Of a stretch of DNA of 64,000 bases, positions 11,516 through 23,270 are shown piece by piece; positions within the stretch are counted from its first letter, which is position 1; each line of letters starts with the position of its first letter. Source of the stretch: Fagopyrum homotropicum (lineage: Eukaryota > Streptophyta > Magnoliopsida > Caryophyllales > Polygonaceae); assembly GCA_033239125.1 (NCBI GenBank), contig BSWB01000007.1, positions 103,281,582 through 103,345,581 on the forward strand, written 5' to 3'. A program made the position numbers and the translations under genes. The notes beneath the pieces are model-generated. The model searched no databases, was not told where the DNA came from, and worked only from the letters and a program-made list of their open reading frames with translations.

Positions 11516-13254
11516 AAAAAACCCCATACTTGCCTCATGCTTGTCCCCAAGTAAGGTTCAAACTTAAGATACAAGATGATATGGATTATGAATATGCAAA
11601 AACAAAGAAAAACCACAATATTTTTGGTTTGTGCCTCTATTCATAGATCGCCCTCAAAGAGTTGCTTCATAGCTAATAACAATCATCATATGGTCAAAAG
11701 GAATTACATCATGGAAAGGATAATCACACTTTGCAAGAAAATCATAACATGTATCATAACTTGCAATAAATCAAAATCAATCATGAGGAATCCAATTTAG
11801 ACCACAAAGCCAAACAACAATCTAAAGATCTTAAGGACTTTCAAGCAAAGGTCAAGAAACGTGAATCAGTGGGATGCATATAGGGTAATGCGGTGCAAAA
11901 ATCCGGGAAAAAGGAACAACACAACACAACTTTTTCTTTAACATTTGAAACCACCATTGAAAGCTTTGCTCTCCCTTTTTTGGACAAAATTCTTTTTCGA
12001 CTTTACTTTTTGGAAGTATGGACAACAGTGCACAAAAACCGAAGCCTAGGAGATCGGCGATTCTCAATTTCGAGATGCCTCAAACCCTTGATACACATAC
12101 CATAATCCGTTAGGAATATCGCTCAATCCGACTTTGACAAGACACAAACACCCGGCTATGAGAATGGTGCCGAGTTACTCATCATCATGATTGACTTTCC
12201 CAAACCTATTTTCCTATACTTTAAATGCACAAATTTTCTTTCATGACCCTCCCACATCAAACATGCCCAAAATCAACTCTTCCTAATTCCCGGATAGGTA
12301 AAGGAGGCAAAAGTTTTCATTGAGGGGCTAGATGAACAAAGAAGAAGCAAGAAAAATTGAGGCGCCTTAATCATATCAATAAGAAGTATAAAAACTTATC
12401 ATGCGGTTTCAACCTTCAATACTCAACATGATTTAGAATGAAAGCAAATTATCAAATATGCATGAAATTCTAACAAAAAATTCAAATCCCACATATGTCA
12501 TAAATTAATTCAAGCATATCAAAATCATCATAGCTATTCCACAAAACAATATTCATCATAGAGATCATATCCATCCTAGAAGAACAAATGTTTTTTCGAA
12601 ATCTTCAAAATTTTCAAAATCAAAAATTTCAAGACATAAAACATGCAAATGGTATTGCAAATACCTCCACCCCATACTTAAAACTCACATTGTCCCCAAT
12701 GTGAAGAAAAAGAAAAGATGGAAAAGAATACTCACAATGTAACATGGCGAATCAGGCAAGGCAAATCATCAATCGGGCGGTGATGGCGGGTATCTATAGA
12801 AGCTCATTAGGAAAATCTGAATACTCCAATCGGTGTCAAAGAATGAAGAAGGGGAACGTCTTTCGGCCGAAATTTTTTTCCGAAATTTATTTTATTTTAA
12901 TTTATTTATATTATTATTTTTTTTCACGGTCTATCGGGCATTTCCACGGCCGTGGAAACGTACGAACAACCGTGGAAAGTGGTTCTTTTTCTTGGTTGCT
13001 CTCGACATGGTTTTCCACGGCCATAATTAAGTAAACCAAGGCTGTGATTTTGCCTTTTTGCCCGTGGAATGCTCTGTTCTTGCCAAAAATCCAAGTTTTG
13101 TTATTCTTTCGGCTTCCTTCACTTCTTTTGATCGTTTCTCAACCCTGACATCCAAAGACACAAACATACCGGAAGGTATCGATGAAAAACAAACAAAAAC
13201 AACTACTATAATCTAATCTAAGAAAAAGAAAAGGGAAAAATGATGCATTACCTT
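11516..13254 (-). other. 3' non-coding interior of the non-autonomous Athila-like element
   Basis: No gene is recognised. The first 1.1 kb (to about 12640) is homologous to 29239-30352. The plus strand shows CCCCATACTTG at about 11523, whose complement resembles the AAGTATGGGG tract next to Athila-like 3' LTRs. A perfect 18-bp palindrome TTTCCACGGCCGTGGAAA lies at 12941-12958, with further half-sites at 12971 and 13012. The rest is AT-rich and has only short random frames. Confidence 0.7.
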
Positions 13255-13300
13255 GAGTTGCTTCCCAAGAAGCACTTGGTTTAACGTCGCTAGCTGGACC
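13255..13300 (-). other. Conserved post-ORF block shared with the Athila-like element
   Basis: On the minus strand GTCCAGCTAGCGAC begins 16 nt after the stop of the upstream ORF and continues through GCTTCTTGGGA and GCAAC. The same block follows the integrase stop of the plus-strand element at 57328-57373, 13 nt after the stop. Both sequence and position relative to the last stop codon are kept, although the ORFs themselves differ. Confidence 0.7.
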
Positions 13301-13316
13301 TATCTCCATAGATGAC

Positions 13317-13718
13317 TCAATGCACCTTGAACATCTTGGATTGCTCATCAAACTCATCATAAAATTCCTCAAAAAAGGGTTTGGTCCCTAATTTCACCGG
13401 AAAATGGTAAGATCTCTCACGCACAAGCTTGTACGGTTTGATTCTCACCGGAATCCTTCTAGCTTTCTTGTATTTTAAAGGGACATAATCTAGCCTTGCG
13501 TCCCATCCTTTCCTAGATCGAGAAATCGGTTTCTCGAGAATCCTCCTAGCTTCCCCATCTCCAGCTTGGGGATGATGTATGGTCTTTGTCATGTGAATTA
13601 CCCCATACTTGAACAAAAAACACTTATTGGCATTAGCGTTGAAGCGCTTGCCAAATTTACTCCTTGTAGTCCAAGGAGCATCTATCTCCAGCACTTTTAA
13701 TGGAGGTTTCATCTTCAC
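13317..13718 (-). pseudogene. Second internal ORF of the non-autonomous Athila-like element, function unknown
   Basis: 133 codons, open, basic, with no domain I recognise. Visible segments are EIDAPWTTRSKFGKRFN, then HMTKTIHHPQAGDGEARRIL, then RKGWDARLDYVPLKYKKARR, ending DEQSKMFKVH. It lies downstream of a coiled-coil ORF in the same orientation, and the conserved post-ORF block starts 16 nt after its stop. It does not resemble the integrase C-terminus that holds this position in the autonomous relative. It may be a family-specific protein or a truncated one. I class it as a pseudogene because the element is rearranged and the upstream ORF has a stop. Confidence 0.5.
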
Positions 13719-13849
13719 CTTGGGAGGTTCTTTGGGTAGAGACCTCTAACTCTCCGGTGCATTCGTGAAAAAATTAGAAATTTTAATAGGAATTTCAAAG
13801 GAAGTAAGAGAATGTACCTTGTAAAGTTCTACAAGGCTTGGGACAAGTT

Positions 13850-14413
13850 TCATGTTGGGATGATGATCCACACATGAAATATCTCCCAACTCAGCTGGAT
13901 TTCTTCAACCTTGGCCACAGTTTCAATAATTTGGCCAAGGTTCTCCTCTTCTTCCTCTTCTTCAATGAGGACTTCAATAGGAGCTTCAGATTTGAGCAGA
14001 GGAACGCTCGAAACTTGTAGTTCTTCCTTGGTAGATAAATGAATTTGCAAGGCTTTTTCGACCTTAGAAATAACATTTTTGGCGTCTTCTATCACTTTTA
14101 ACTGTATTTTCTCATATGCCTCTTCTCGCTCAACACGGGATCTGAAACTTTCTTCGAGCTTCTCAAATTTCTTCATCAATTCTTCCAAGATCGATTCCTC
14201 CGCATCTTTGGGAGGTTTCTTTTTAACCTTTTTTGGGTAGTGCAGCTTGTCCCATCTTGCAAATTCATCTTCAATGGCTTGTTCACGTTCTCTTTCGTTG
14301 TCAAACCAATAGAAGGCATATTTCTCTCATAAGTATTCGTAATAATCTGCTCTAGCCGTTTGCCTCGCTACCCATATTGGATCGTAAAAAGGCTTACAAC
14401 TCCTAGCAGCCAT
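13850..14413 (-). pseudogene. Gag-position coiled-coil ORF of the non-autonomous Athila-like element
   Basis: The minus strand from ATG at 14413 reads MAARSCKPFYDPIWVARQ, then an in-frame TGA after YYEYL, then FARWDKLHYPKKVKKK. It continues through a long charged heptad-like segment (MEELMKKFEKLEE, then REEAYEKIQLKV) to an acidic EEEEEEEN stretch and a stop at 13850. It is the first ORF after the PBS, where gag lies in autonomous elements, but I see no zinc knuckle or gag motif. A coiled coil is inferred from residue pattern only. One nonsense codon breaks it. Confidence 0.5.
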
Positions 14414-14514
14414 TGGAGACCCTGAAAACTCAAAAACTCATACCAAGAGATTAAAAGAAAAAGCAAAAAGCTCACAAGCCCGACAACCGAAAACCAAATC
14501 TGGCCTAAACCAAA

Positions 14515-14532
14515 TCCCTGGCAACGGCGCCA
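14515..14532 (-). other. Primer-binding site of the non-autonomous Athila-like element
   Basis: The minus strand reads TGGCGCCGTTGCCAGGGA, next to the LTR end (TTGAGCAAACA then AGTTTT). It differs by one base from the PBS at 53083-53100, which links the two elements to one tRNA-primer class. Confidence 0.85.
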
Positions 14533-14538
14533 AAAACT

Positions 14539-14910
14539 TGTTTGCTCAAAAGTGTGCGTCACTAAGTCTTAAAATTTATGAAACTGAAATTAAAGCAAAG
14601 CGAACCTGCAGTGTACGGATCGGCGTAGTAAAACAATAGTTCTAGAGTATCGAACTCAGGGATTTAGGGGGAACAAATTCAGTTCGCAAAGTTGTCAAGC
14701 AATAAAATAGAAAGCTTTTGCAAATAATTGGGAAAACAAAGTTTCTAAAGATCTAATATCCAATTGTGGCAATCGATTCAAGATATTCTAAAGATAGAAG
14801 GGTAGAGTCGGGATTGCAAAGGTAAATCTAAGGTAGGGTAATGTACGGTGAAGTTCCAAAACCCATATGTCTGACCCAAAGGCACTCTCTACAAAGGTTG
14901 TTGAGGCTGC
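14539..14910 (-). repeat. 5' LTR of the non-autonomous Athila-like element, part next to the PBS
   Basis: It starts TGTTTGCTCAAAAG on the plus strand and matches 10109-10480. It is cut at 14910 by the copia-1 complex and resumes at 28203; GCTGC at 14906-14910 is the duplicated target. Confidence 0.85.
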
Positions 14911-15997
14911 TGAAAACTCCACCTTCATTGAAATAGTTTACAAGTGTTGATGATGGAAGACTTCACACAAATATAGCAGTTGGATATACTAACAATGTAC
15001 TTGATTATATTTCTAGATATTTGGTTGGTTTGAATTCAGTGCAGGTTGTATATCTACATGTCAAGGGCCTTGAAGTTGGATTCAAGAACAAGTTCAAAAC
15101 GACGAGATCAAGGGCCTTGGAATCTAAGGTGCACGAAACAAGGATTCAAATATATTAAAGATCTTCGTTGAAGATTCTGTAACAAGAAGATCTCATCAAC
15201 CAAAGATCTTGTCAACCGAAGGAAGATCTCAACCAAAGAATAGAGAATCTTTTCTAGAAGATTTTCTAAACAACAAAACGGCAAAAATATCTTATCTCTT
15301 GATTCAACAGAAGACGAGAAGATTAATGAGTAAAAGACTCAACGTGTTCAATGGGTCTGAAGACTTGCAACGTCTACCTTACGATCTTCATGGAAAAGAA
15401 GATTGATCTTCAAACGGTCATCTCTACAACGGCTAGAAGACCTTTCCATAGAATATATAAATGAAGATGATGGTCGAAGAAGAAAGACAAAAGCTTACAC
15501 AGGAAAACATCTTTGCATCCTCAAGCAACCTAATCATCTTCATTCGTTGTTTTTCTTTCTTTCATTCACGCAAAAGCTTTATCACCTTAGAGAGAGAAAA
15601 CACTAGAGCTCCATTGGAAGAACTAAATAGTGTTATACTAGAGTGTGTTAATCTGCAAAGTAAGTAGGCTATTATAGCTAGGTTAAGAGTTGGAGCTAGA
15701 TCGTAGCATTGACTACAATGAGAGAAGAAGGGGAATATTATTTATCTTATTTATATCCGCACCAAATATACTTTAATGTGACTAACTTTGTTTTGCAGGA
15801 GCAAGAAGTCAAGGTCCTTGAAATAGAGTTTCAAAGCCCTTGAAATCAAAGTTTCACTAGAAGCACATATTGACATCAAGGCCCTTGAAAGGAGTTTCAA
15901 GGCCTTGAGATTTGGTTTGCAAAAAGTTCCCATACTCTATTAAACCTTCCCTTCTAGAATATTATTTATCTTATTTATATCACCTACCGGTTTTTCA
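14911..15997 (+). repeat. copia-1 5' LTR
   Basis: 1087 bp, TGAAAACTCC to GGTTTTTCA. Compared with the 3' copy (23271-24466) it lacks about 125 bp near 15731. In that place it has a 24-bp patch (15733-15756) identical to the LTR's own 3' end (GAATATTATTTATC...TTATAT). It contains palindrome copies at 15061, 15108, 15809, 15829, 15876 and 15895. Confidence 0.9.
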
Positions 15998-15999
15998 AT

Positions 16000-16011
16000 T
16001 GGTATCAGAGC
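16000..16011 (+). other. copia-1 primer-binding site
   Basis: TGGTATCAGAGC, complementary to the 3' end of plant initiator-Met tRNA, 2 nt after the LTR end at 15997. The same site recurs at the two extra units (from about 24469 and 26335). Confidence 0.9.
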
Positions 16012-16052
16012 TAGACTCACATTTATTGATTTAACCATCAGTGAGACTAATC

Positions 16053-17833
16053 ATGAATTCTATAGGTGATGTTGGATTTGCTCATGGAAGATCCTCATCC
16101 TGACCACCACTCTTTTGTGGCAACAACTTTGCTCATTGGAGAGCACTCATGCGTATGTTCATTATTGACCAGGATATGGAGCTTTGGAGCATTATTCAAA
16201 ATGGACCTAAAGTTCCAATGACAATGGTTGAAGGCGTCCAAGTCCCAAAGAAGGTATCAGACTTCACACAGGCTGACCTGGACAGTGTATCAAAGAATTA
16301 TAAGGCAATGAATCTACTTTACCGTGGATTAGATGCTAATGAATTCAACCGCATCTCATCATGCAAAAGTGCTAAAGAAATATGGGACAAACTTGTTGTC
16401 ACTTACGAAGGAACAAGTCAAGTCAGGGAAACAAAGATTAGCATCTTTCTCAGACAATACGAGCTGTTTAAGATGAATCCAAATGAACCAGTCAAAGAAA
16501 TGTTCACTAGATTCACTGAGATCGTGAACAATTTGGACTCACTTGGAAAGACCTTCACAAATGAAGAAAAAGTGAGAAAGGTTCTAAGAAGCTTACCTAG
16601 AGCCAAGTGGGGACCAAAGATGACTACTATTGAAGAGGCTCAAAATCTCACTACTCTTCCTCTTGATGATCTACTTGGAAAACTCATCACACATGAAATG
16701 GTTCTTTGTGAAGAAGATGGAGAACTCCCATCCAACTCCAAGAATTTAACATTAAAATCCAGAAGAGATGAGTTACCATCTGATGAAGAAGATAGTGATG
16801 ATAATAATGAAGAAGATGCTCTCGCCATGATCTCCAAAGGTCTGACAAGAATTCTCAAGTTAAGGAAACAATCTGCAAACCGTGAATTTCCACGAGCATC
16901 AAAACCCCGAGGTAAGTTTTCTAACTCTAATAAGAAAACGAAAGTACTGACTTGTTTTGAATGTGGTGAAACAAATCATTTGGTGAAGGATTGTCCACAA
17001 AAGAAGAGGACCAACTTCAAGAAGAATGATCGAAAGAAGAAAGCTATGGTTGCTTCATGGAGTGATTCAGAATCAACAAATGAATTAGAAGATGAAAAAG
17101 AACAAGCAAACTTGTGTCTTATGGCCGATCATGAAGATGACTCAAATTTGTACATCCACCATATGGTAAGTACAATTTTGTCTCATCTTGAGATTGACCT
17201 TAAACAATTCCTTAAAGATATTATCTTAAGAGGTAAGGAACATAGAATAAAGATATATTCTTTAAAAGAAAAGCTTCATGAACAAGATAAACAATTAAGT
17301 GAAATGTCTCTGGAGATTGAAAACTTAACACGGAAAAGAAAGATCTTGATAACAATATCAAGGCCTTGGAATCAGAAAACCTGATTCTCAAGGACAACCT
17401 CTCTTCTCTACATCAAAACTATATCGATTTAGAGAAAGAGAAAGTTGATCTGACTTTAACGTGTCAAGACTAGAAGGCATCACTCATTAAATTTACTCGT
17501 TCAAAAGCTAATCTGGAAAGAATGATGGGTGAACAACAATCTTTCCTTAACAAAAATGGTATAGGTTATCATAGGAGCTTTCCTAGAAAACCTACCACCA
17601 CTTTTGTTATGGCCAAAGGAAGCATTCATATGCCTACATGCTTCTATTGTTGTAAAAAGGGTCATGTTAAATCTACATGTCCTTATAGAAGAAATGATCC
17701 TTATATCATCAAAAACACCTATCCTTTATGTTTGAGGAAACAGGTCAAACAAATCTGGGTTCCTAAAGGTACTAGACCACCAAACATGATCGAACATGAG
17801 TATGAACCAAAATATGCCATTTGGTCGATCTAG
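16053..17833 (+). pseudogene. copia-1 gag
   Basis: Nucleocapsid precursor. It starts MNSIGDVGFAHGRSS and has TGA where the two sister copies have an Arg codon. It is then open through FAHWRALMRMFIIDQDMELW, the copia gag UBN2-like region (AKEIWDKLVVTYEGTSQV), an acidic linker and a CCHC knuckle, CFECGETNHLVKDC, near 16960. A frame change near 17330 is shared by all three gag copies here, so it predates their duplication. After it, a second knuckle-like CFYCCKKGHVKSTC lies near 17640. A TAG at about 17471 adds another break. Confidence 0.85.
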
Positions 17834-20800
17834 AAAGGTTGATGTTTGTTGTTTTGCAAGATATCACCAAGGTTAAGGAGCACAAATGGATATTAGATAG
17901 TGGTTGCTCAAGACACATGAGTGGAAAAAGTTTTTTATTCTCAGATTTAAAGAATCATTCATCTGAAACTATTACTCTTAGTGATAAAGGAAAGTGTGAC
18001 ATAATTGACATTGGTAAAATTTGCTATAATTCATCCAACTTTATTGATGATGTTTATTTAGTTGATGGCTTGAAATATAATCTGCTAAGTATTTCTCAAA
18101 TTTGTGATAAAGGCAATAAGGTCATGTTCGATTCAGAAAAATGTAAAGTTCAAGACATAAAGACGGGAGAAGTGTTGCTTACTGCTCCTAGATGTAATAA
18201 TGTTTATTCTTTGAGTACTAACCAAGTTGCAGGAACTAAGCTAAAATGTCTAAAGGCCTTGACTGATGATCCGAGGCTTTGGCATAGAAGACTTGGTCAC
18301 GTAAGCATGCATACCATGTAGAAGCTACTTACAAAAGATTTGGTAAGTGGTTTGTCAAACCTAAACTTCAAGGTTAATGACCTATGTAAGGCATGTACAC
18401 AAGGTAAACAAACAAGAGGTTCATTTAAACCTAAGAAAACTGTAAGTTCTTCTCGACCTATTGAACTTTTACATATGGATCTTTGTGGACCTATGCGTGT
18501 CAAATCTCCCGGAGGAAAACAATACATCCTTGTTATAGTGGATGATTTATGTCGTTTTACATGGATATCTTTTCTACGAGAAAAATCTGAAGCTTTATTT
18601 GAGTTTTCAAAATTGTGTAAGGAGTTACAAAGTTTGAAAAACCTACCAATCATTTCTATAAGAAGTGATCATGGTAGAGAATTTGATCAACTAAAGTTTG
18701 ATTTGTTTTGTGCAAAATATGGTATTTCTCATATTTTTTCATCTCCTAGAACTCCTCAACAAAATAGAGTTGTGGAACGTAAGAACCGCACTCTTGAGGA
18801 TATGTCTAGGACAATGCTTTTAGAAAATAATTTGCCAAAAAGTTTTTGGGCTGAAGCGGTAAATACTGCAAATTATATTTTAAATAGATGTCTAATTTGC
18901 CCTATTTTGAAAAAGACTCCTTATGAACTCTTTAAAGGAAGAAAGCCAAATATTTCATACTTCAAACCTTTTGGATGCACTTGTTTTGTTCACAACAATG
19001 GGAAGGACAATCTTGGGAAATTTGATGCACGTAGTGATGAAGCTATATTCATAGGATATGCTTCAAATAGCAAAGCTTATCGAGTATATAACAAACGTAC
19101 CAAAGTTGTTGAGAAAAACATTCATATTATTTTTGATGAAAGCAATGATGGTACTTTGAGTGAGAATTTTGCAAATCTAAATCTGAATCAAAGAAAATAT
19201 CACATTTCGGATGAAGAGGAAGATCCTAAAGGTCAAGACAAGAATATACAGGAAAAGATTCAAGATACCAAAGAAAACCCTCAAGACCTTGAAACACACC
19301 TTCAAGACCTTGAAACTGGAAACTGTGACAACAGAACTCCACGTCAAGGGCTTGAAATCCAACTTCAAGGCCTTGAGATTGGAACAACAGGTAATACACA
19401 AAACGGTACCTGAATCGAGTCAAACATATACAGCTCAACCTTCTGGATCTACTTCATCTGTCAAAAGAAGAAAAGTTCAACACTCCTCGTATCATCCACA
19501 AGAGAATGTGATCTCAGATCCAAATGCTGGAGTTCAAACTAGATCTAAAGTGAACAATCTTTGTGCCTTCTCCGCTTTTGTATCACTTGTCGAGCCAAAG
19601 AACTACATTCAAGCTCTTCAAGAACCAGACTGGATCATTGCCATGCAAAATGAATTAAATGAATTTGAGAGGAATAAGGTATGGACTCTTACTTCAAGAC
19701 CAAAGCATCAATCAGTTATTGGCACGAAATGGGTCTTTCGAAACAAATTGGATGAAAGTGGCAAAGTCATACGAAACAAAGCATGAACTGTAGCACAAGT
19801 CTATAACGAAGAAGAAGGTATATTGATTATGAGGAGACTTTTGCTCCTGTTGCCAGGTTAGAAGCCATACGTATGCTACTTGCATTTGCATCTTTCATGA
19901 GAATAAAACTTTTTCAAATGGATGTAAATTGTGCTTTTCTAAACGGCTTCTTAGAAGAAGAAGTCTACGTTGCTCAACCTCCTGGTTTTGAAAATGATGA
20001 ATTCCCGAATCATGTTTTTAAATTAGACAAAGCTCTTTACGGTCTTAAGCAAGCTCCTCGAGCTTGGTATGAAAGATTGTCTAAATATCTTTTTGAAAAC
20101 AATTTTAAAAAAGAGGTTTGATTGATAAAACATTGTTTATCAAAACTAGAGGCAACGACATTTTAGTAGTACAAATCTATGTTGATGATATATTATTCGG
20201 TGCTACTAATGATTCCCTTTGCAAGGAATTTTCAGATATTATGTGCAGGGAATTTGAGATGAGCTTAATCAGAGAGCTAAATTTCTTTCTTGGAGTTCAA
20301 GTTACACAAGCAAAGAAAGGATTTTCCTCAATCAAAGCAAGTATACAAAAGACTTGCTTAAAAAGTACAAAATGGATCAACCTAAGGTTGCAAAGACTCC
20401 TATGAGTTCAACACTTTCGCTAGATCATGACAAGAACGGCAAAAGTGTAGTACAAAAGGAGTATCGAGGTATGGTCGGTTCATTGTTGTATCTAACTGCC
20501 AGTCGTCCTGACATTATGTTTAGCATGTGCATGTGTGCAAGATTTCAAGCTGATCCTAAAGAGTCACACTTGATAGCTGTAAAAAGAATTTTTTGGTATC
20601 TCAACGGCACTAAGGATCTAGGGTTATGGTACCCACGTTAAAGCTCGTTTCATCTTGTTGGCTATTCAGATGCAGACTTTGCAGGTTATAAGGTTGATAG
20701 AAAAATTACTTCTGGATGTTGTCAATTCTTAGAGGGTCATCCCTAATCAGTTGGCACTCCAAGAAGCAAAATTCTGTTGCCCTATCCACAGCCGAAGCTG

Positions 20801-21130
20801 AATACATAGCTGCAAGAGCTTGTTGTGCTCAAATTCTTTGGATTGCTCAACAACTTCGTGACCTTGGCTTTGACTTGAGAGGTATTCCTTTAAAATGTGA
20901 TAATACTAGTGCTATTTCTATAACCAAAAATCTTGTGCAGCATTCAAGGACTAAGCATATTGATGTAAGGCATCACTTCATACGTGATCATGTTGAGAAA
21001 GGTGATGTTTCGATTTCTTTTATCTCAACTAACTTGCAGCTTGTAGATATCTTTACCAATCCTCTTCCTTAGGAACAATTTAATTTTATTAGATTAAGAG
21101 CTTGGTATGTTGAACAAGGAAGCATTAACG
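17821..21130 (+). pseudogene. copia-1 pol: protease, integrase, RT and RNase H
   Basis: Domains run in Ty1/copia order. Protease has WILDSGCSRHM (about 17890). The integrase zinc finger has HRRLGH then CKAC (18280-18400), with TAG at 18319. The integrase core shows D in LLHMDLCGP, D in RSDHGREF and E in VVERKNRT. RT has KLDKALYGLKQAPRAWYERL and YVDD (20178-20189). RNase H has STAEAEYIA and RTKHIDVRHHF (20716-21072). Stops and frameshifts fall between integrase and RT, near 19785, near 20118, near 20400 and near 20640, so no full polyprotein is made. The linker between integrase and RT holds four palindrome copies (19281-19377) that translate to a repeated QDLET/QGLEI peptide. Confidence 0.9.
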
Positions 21131-21555
21131 TAGGGGGAGTAAACGAGTTTTAATCGTCCTACGCATGCAACCCAATTGATGTTTTCAAGGGCCTTGAAAT
21201 AAAATTCAAGGGGCCTTGAAACATATTTCAAAGGGTACATAAATAAAACGGATCAATTAGAAATTCATATCTTTTAGATATTGAATTATCTAATTTTTAT
21301 TCTTTAAAAGAGATTTCAAAAGGTTTTGTTTTTAGATTCAAAGGATTTTGAAAAGTGGTTACCAAAATTTATGGAAGGAATTTTTATCACTCAAGATCTT
21401 AAAAATCTTTTGATCTTACGTTGAATAGACTTCTTCCCATAAATACCTCTTCTCTTCCCTCTTTCTTTCTTCCGCTTCCCTTTTCTTTTGAAAGAACGGT
21501 GCTTTACTCTTCCGATTTTCCAAAACCCTCTTCATCGTTTTCTCAAAATTTCTCA

Positions 21556-23035
21556 ATGGCTCCCAAGAGATCTTCAGTCAACGAAGCAACATCTTCAGTT
21601 CCAAAATGACAGAGGGTCGTTCAAGTGTCGTCCGATTCTGACTCATGTTCCGACTCTGGATCGAGTTCGAGTTCGAGTTCATCAGGGTTCTCTAGTGACG
21701 CGGATATTTTTGCTAGAACAGGGCTTCCATCAAGCTGGTTTATCAACCCAATAACAGCTAAAAAGTGGGTCAAGGAGTATGATGACCGCTTTCAGTGCAT
21801 GTGTGAGGGAGTACACAGGGAACTGTTTACTTGCTCGTCTATGCCGGGGCTTGAAGCGCTCCAAGCGAGCTCTATATGGATTATGCTGAATCCAGGAGAA
21901 TCGTCATATCCTCAACTAACAAGGCTGTTCTATGCCAACTTGACGGCAAGGCGTGAGAGAGGGGGGTGGATTCTAAACTCGGTTACCAAAAGGTAAGAAA
22001 ATTACCCTCACTTCTGAAATTATAGCATATATTTTTGGAATCACTTTGTATGATGCTTTAGAAGACTCAAACCCTGCTAGAACTTTAAAGCTAGCTAAAG
22101 AACAACTTCTCCTTCCTAATGCCTTATCACCACCAACCATCACTTGTTTAACTCTGGAGGCTAGAATAGTTTATTCTATCATAGACAGATGCATAGTCCC
22201 TAGAGTTGCCAACAAAGAGATTATAACAAACTCTGTGCTGATCTTGACTTACAATGCGTTGAATGGGTTGAAGGTAAATCTGCCTGAAATTCTCTTGTCT
22301 CATATGGTGAATGTAATTATTTCTCCAAGTACCAGCCACCTACCTTATGGGAATTTGCTTCCCATAAAATTCACACATTTTTCAGTAGATTATTCTGGTG
22401 AGGGGTTGCATCTTTACAATGGAGGATTATATGAAGCATTCTTTGATACTATAGGAATTAGGAAGACTCAGGAGGGGTTTCGTACTGTGTGGGTGTTAAT
22501 GGAGCAGCCTGAATAGAATTTTACTACACAACAGCGGCTAGAATTTGTGGAAGAGTCATTGACCTCACTAAGATCTGATTTTGCAAATTTTAGAGTATCA
22601 ATGACTGATAAGATGGACCAAGCTCAAGACTTACTGGGCATTCTTAATCAGAAAATAAATCAATTGTTCCATGTAAGTGTTATGTCTTTAACAGCTGCTA
22701 GTAGTATCAAACCAATATCAGAGGAGGATAGACAGGAAACTCATAAGGATGCTGAGAAGGTTATGGATCAGTGTCATAAGGTTGTCAAGGATAAACCCAT
22801 CCGTCAGCCAATTCCAGAAGATCCAGATATCTTGACAATCGAAGAATTTGGGGTCGTCAAGAAGTATGCAAAGGATTCTACACAAAGAGGAACTGACCAA
22901 TCTCTCAAAGAACGTGATCTTTGTGATGCAAAGGATCGATGGAGAGATATGTGCCTAAAAGGCTATTATGGAAAAGGAAGTTCCTCCAAGTGGTACAAGG
23001 AAAACTCAAGCTCTCGGCATGTCATGAGTTTTTGA
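21556..23035 (+). pseudogene. copia-1 extra 3' ORF (env-like, putative plant transposon protein domain)
   Basis: It lies between pol and the 3' LTR, in sense. It starts MAPKRSSVNEATSSVPK, then TGA (an Arg codon in the copia-2 copy), then a Ser-rich acidic stretch, FARTGLPSSWF, and after a frameshift near 21997 a hydrophobic central region (VLILTYNALNGLKVNLPE, then LPYGNLLPIKFTHF). That region resembles the 'putative plant transposon protein' family. After TAG at 22514 comes a coiled-coil-like tail (LTSLRSDFANFRVSMTDKMD) and EDPDILTIEEFGVVKKY. I see no signal peptide or transmembrane anchor, so envelope function is not supported. The position matches the extra ORF of SIRE-type elements. Confidence 0.65.
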
Positions 23036-23259
23036 AAAAAAAATATTTTTTTGGTTTGGAAATACATTTGTTTTTGGGTCTATAATCGTATTTTAAGAGT
23101 TCTTGGTTTGAATGCTTTTTCTCCCTTGTTGAAAGACAAAGGGGGAGAAATATGATCCGACATTTTGATATATTACAAATGGTGGTTTTAGTTTTGAGAT
23201 TTTCATATGCATTGCTAAACTAACAAATGCAGGTACGAAAATTTGTGTTGTCTTCCATC

Positions 23260-23270
23260 AAGGGGGAGGT
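23260..23270 (+). other. copia-1 polypurine tract
   Basis: AAGGGGGAGGT directly precedes the 3' LTR start TGAAAACTCC at 23271. A second purine-rich AAAGGGGGAGAAAT lies near 23140. Confidence 0.8.

Noticed and set aside
15999..16020. Possible tRNA gene at TGGTATCAGAGC sites (also 24468, 26334, 39308, 61116)
   Set aside because: These are 12-nt primer-binding sites complementary to initiator-Met tRNA, each next to an LTR end; no tRNA cloverleaf is present.
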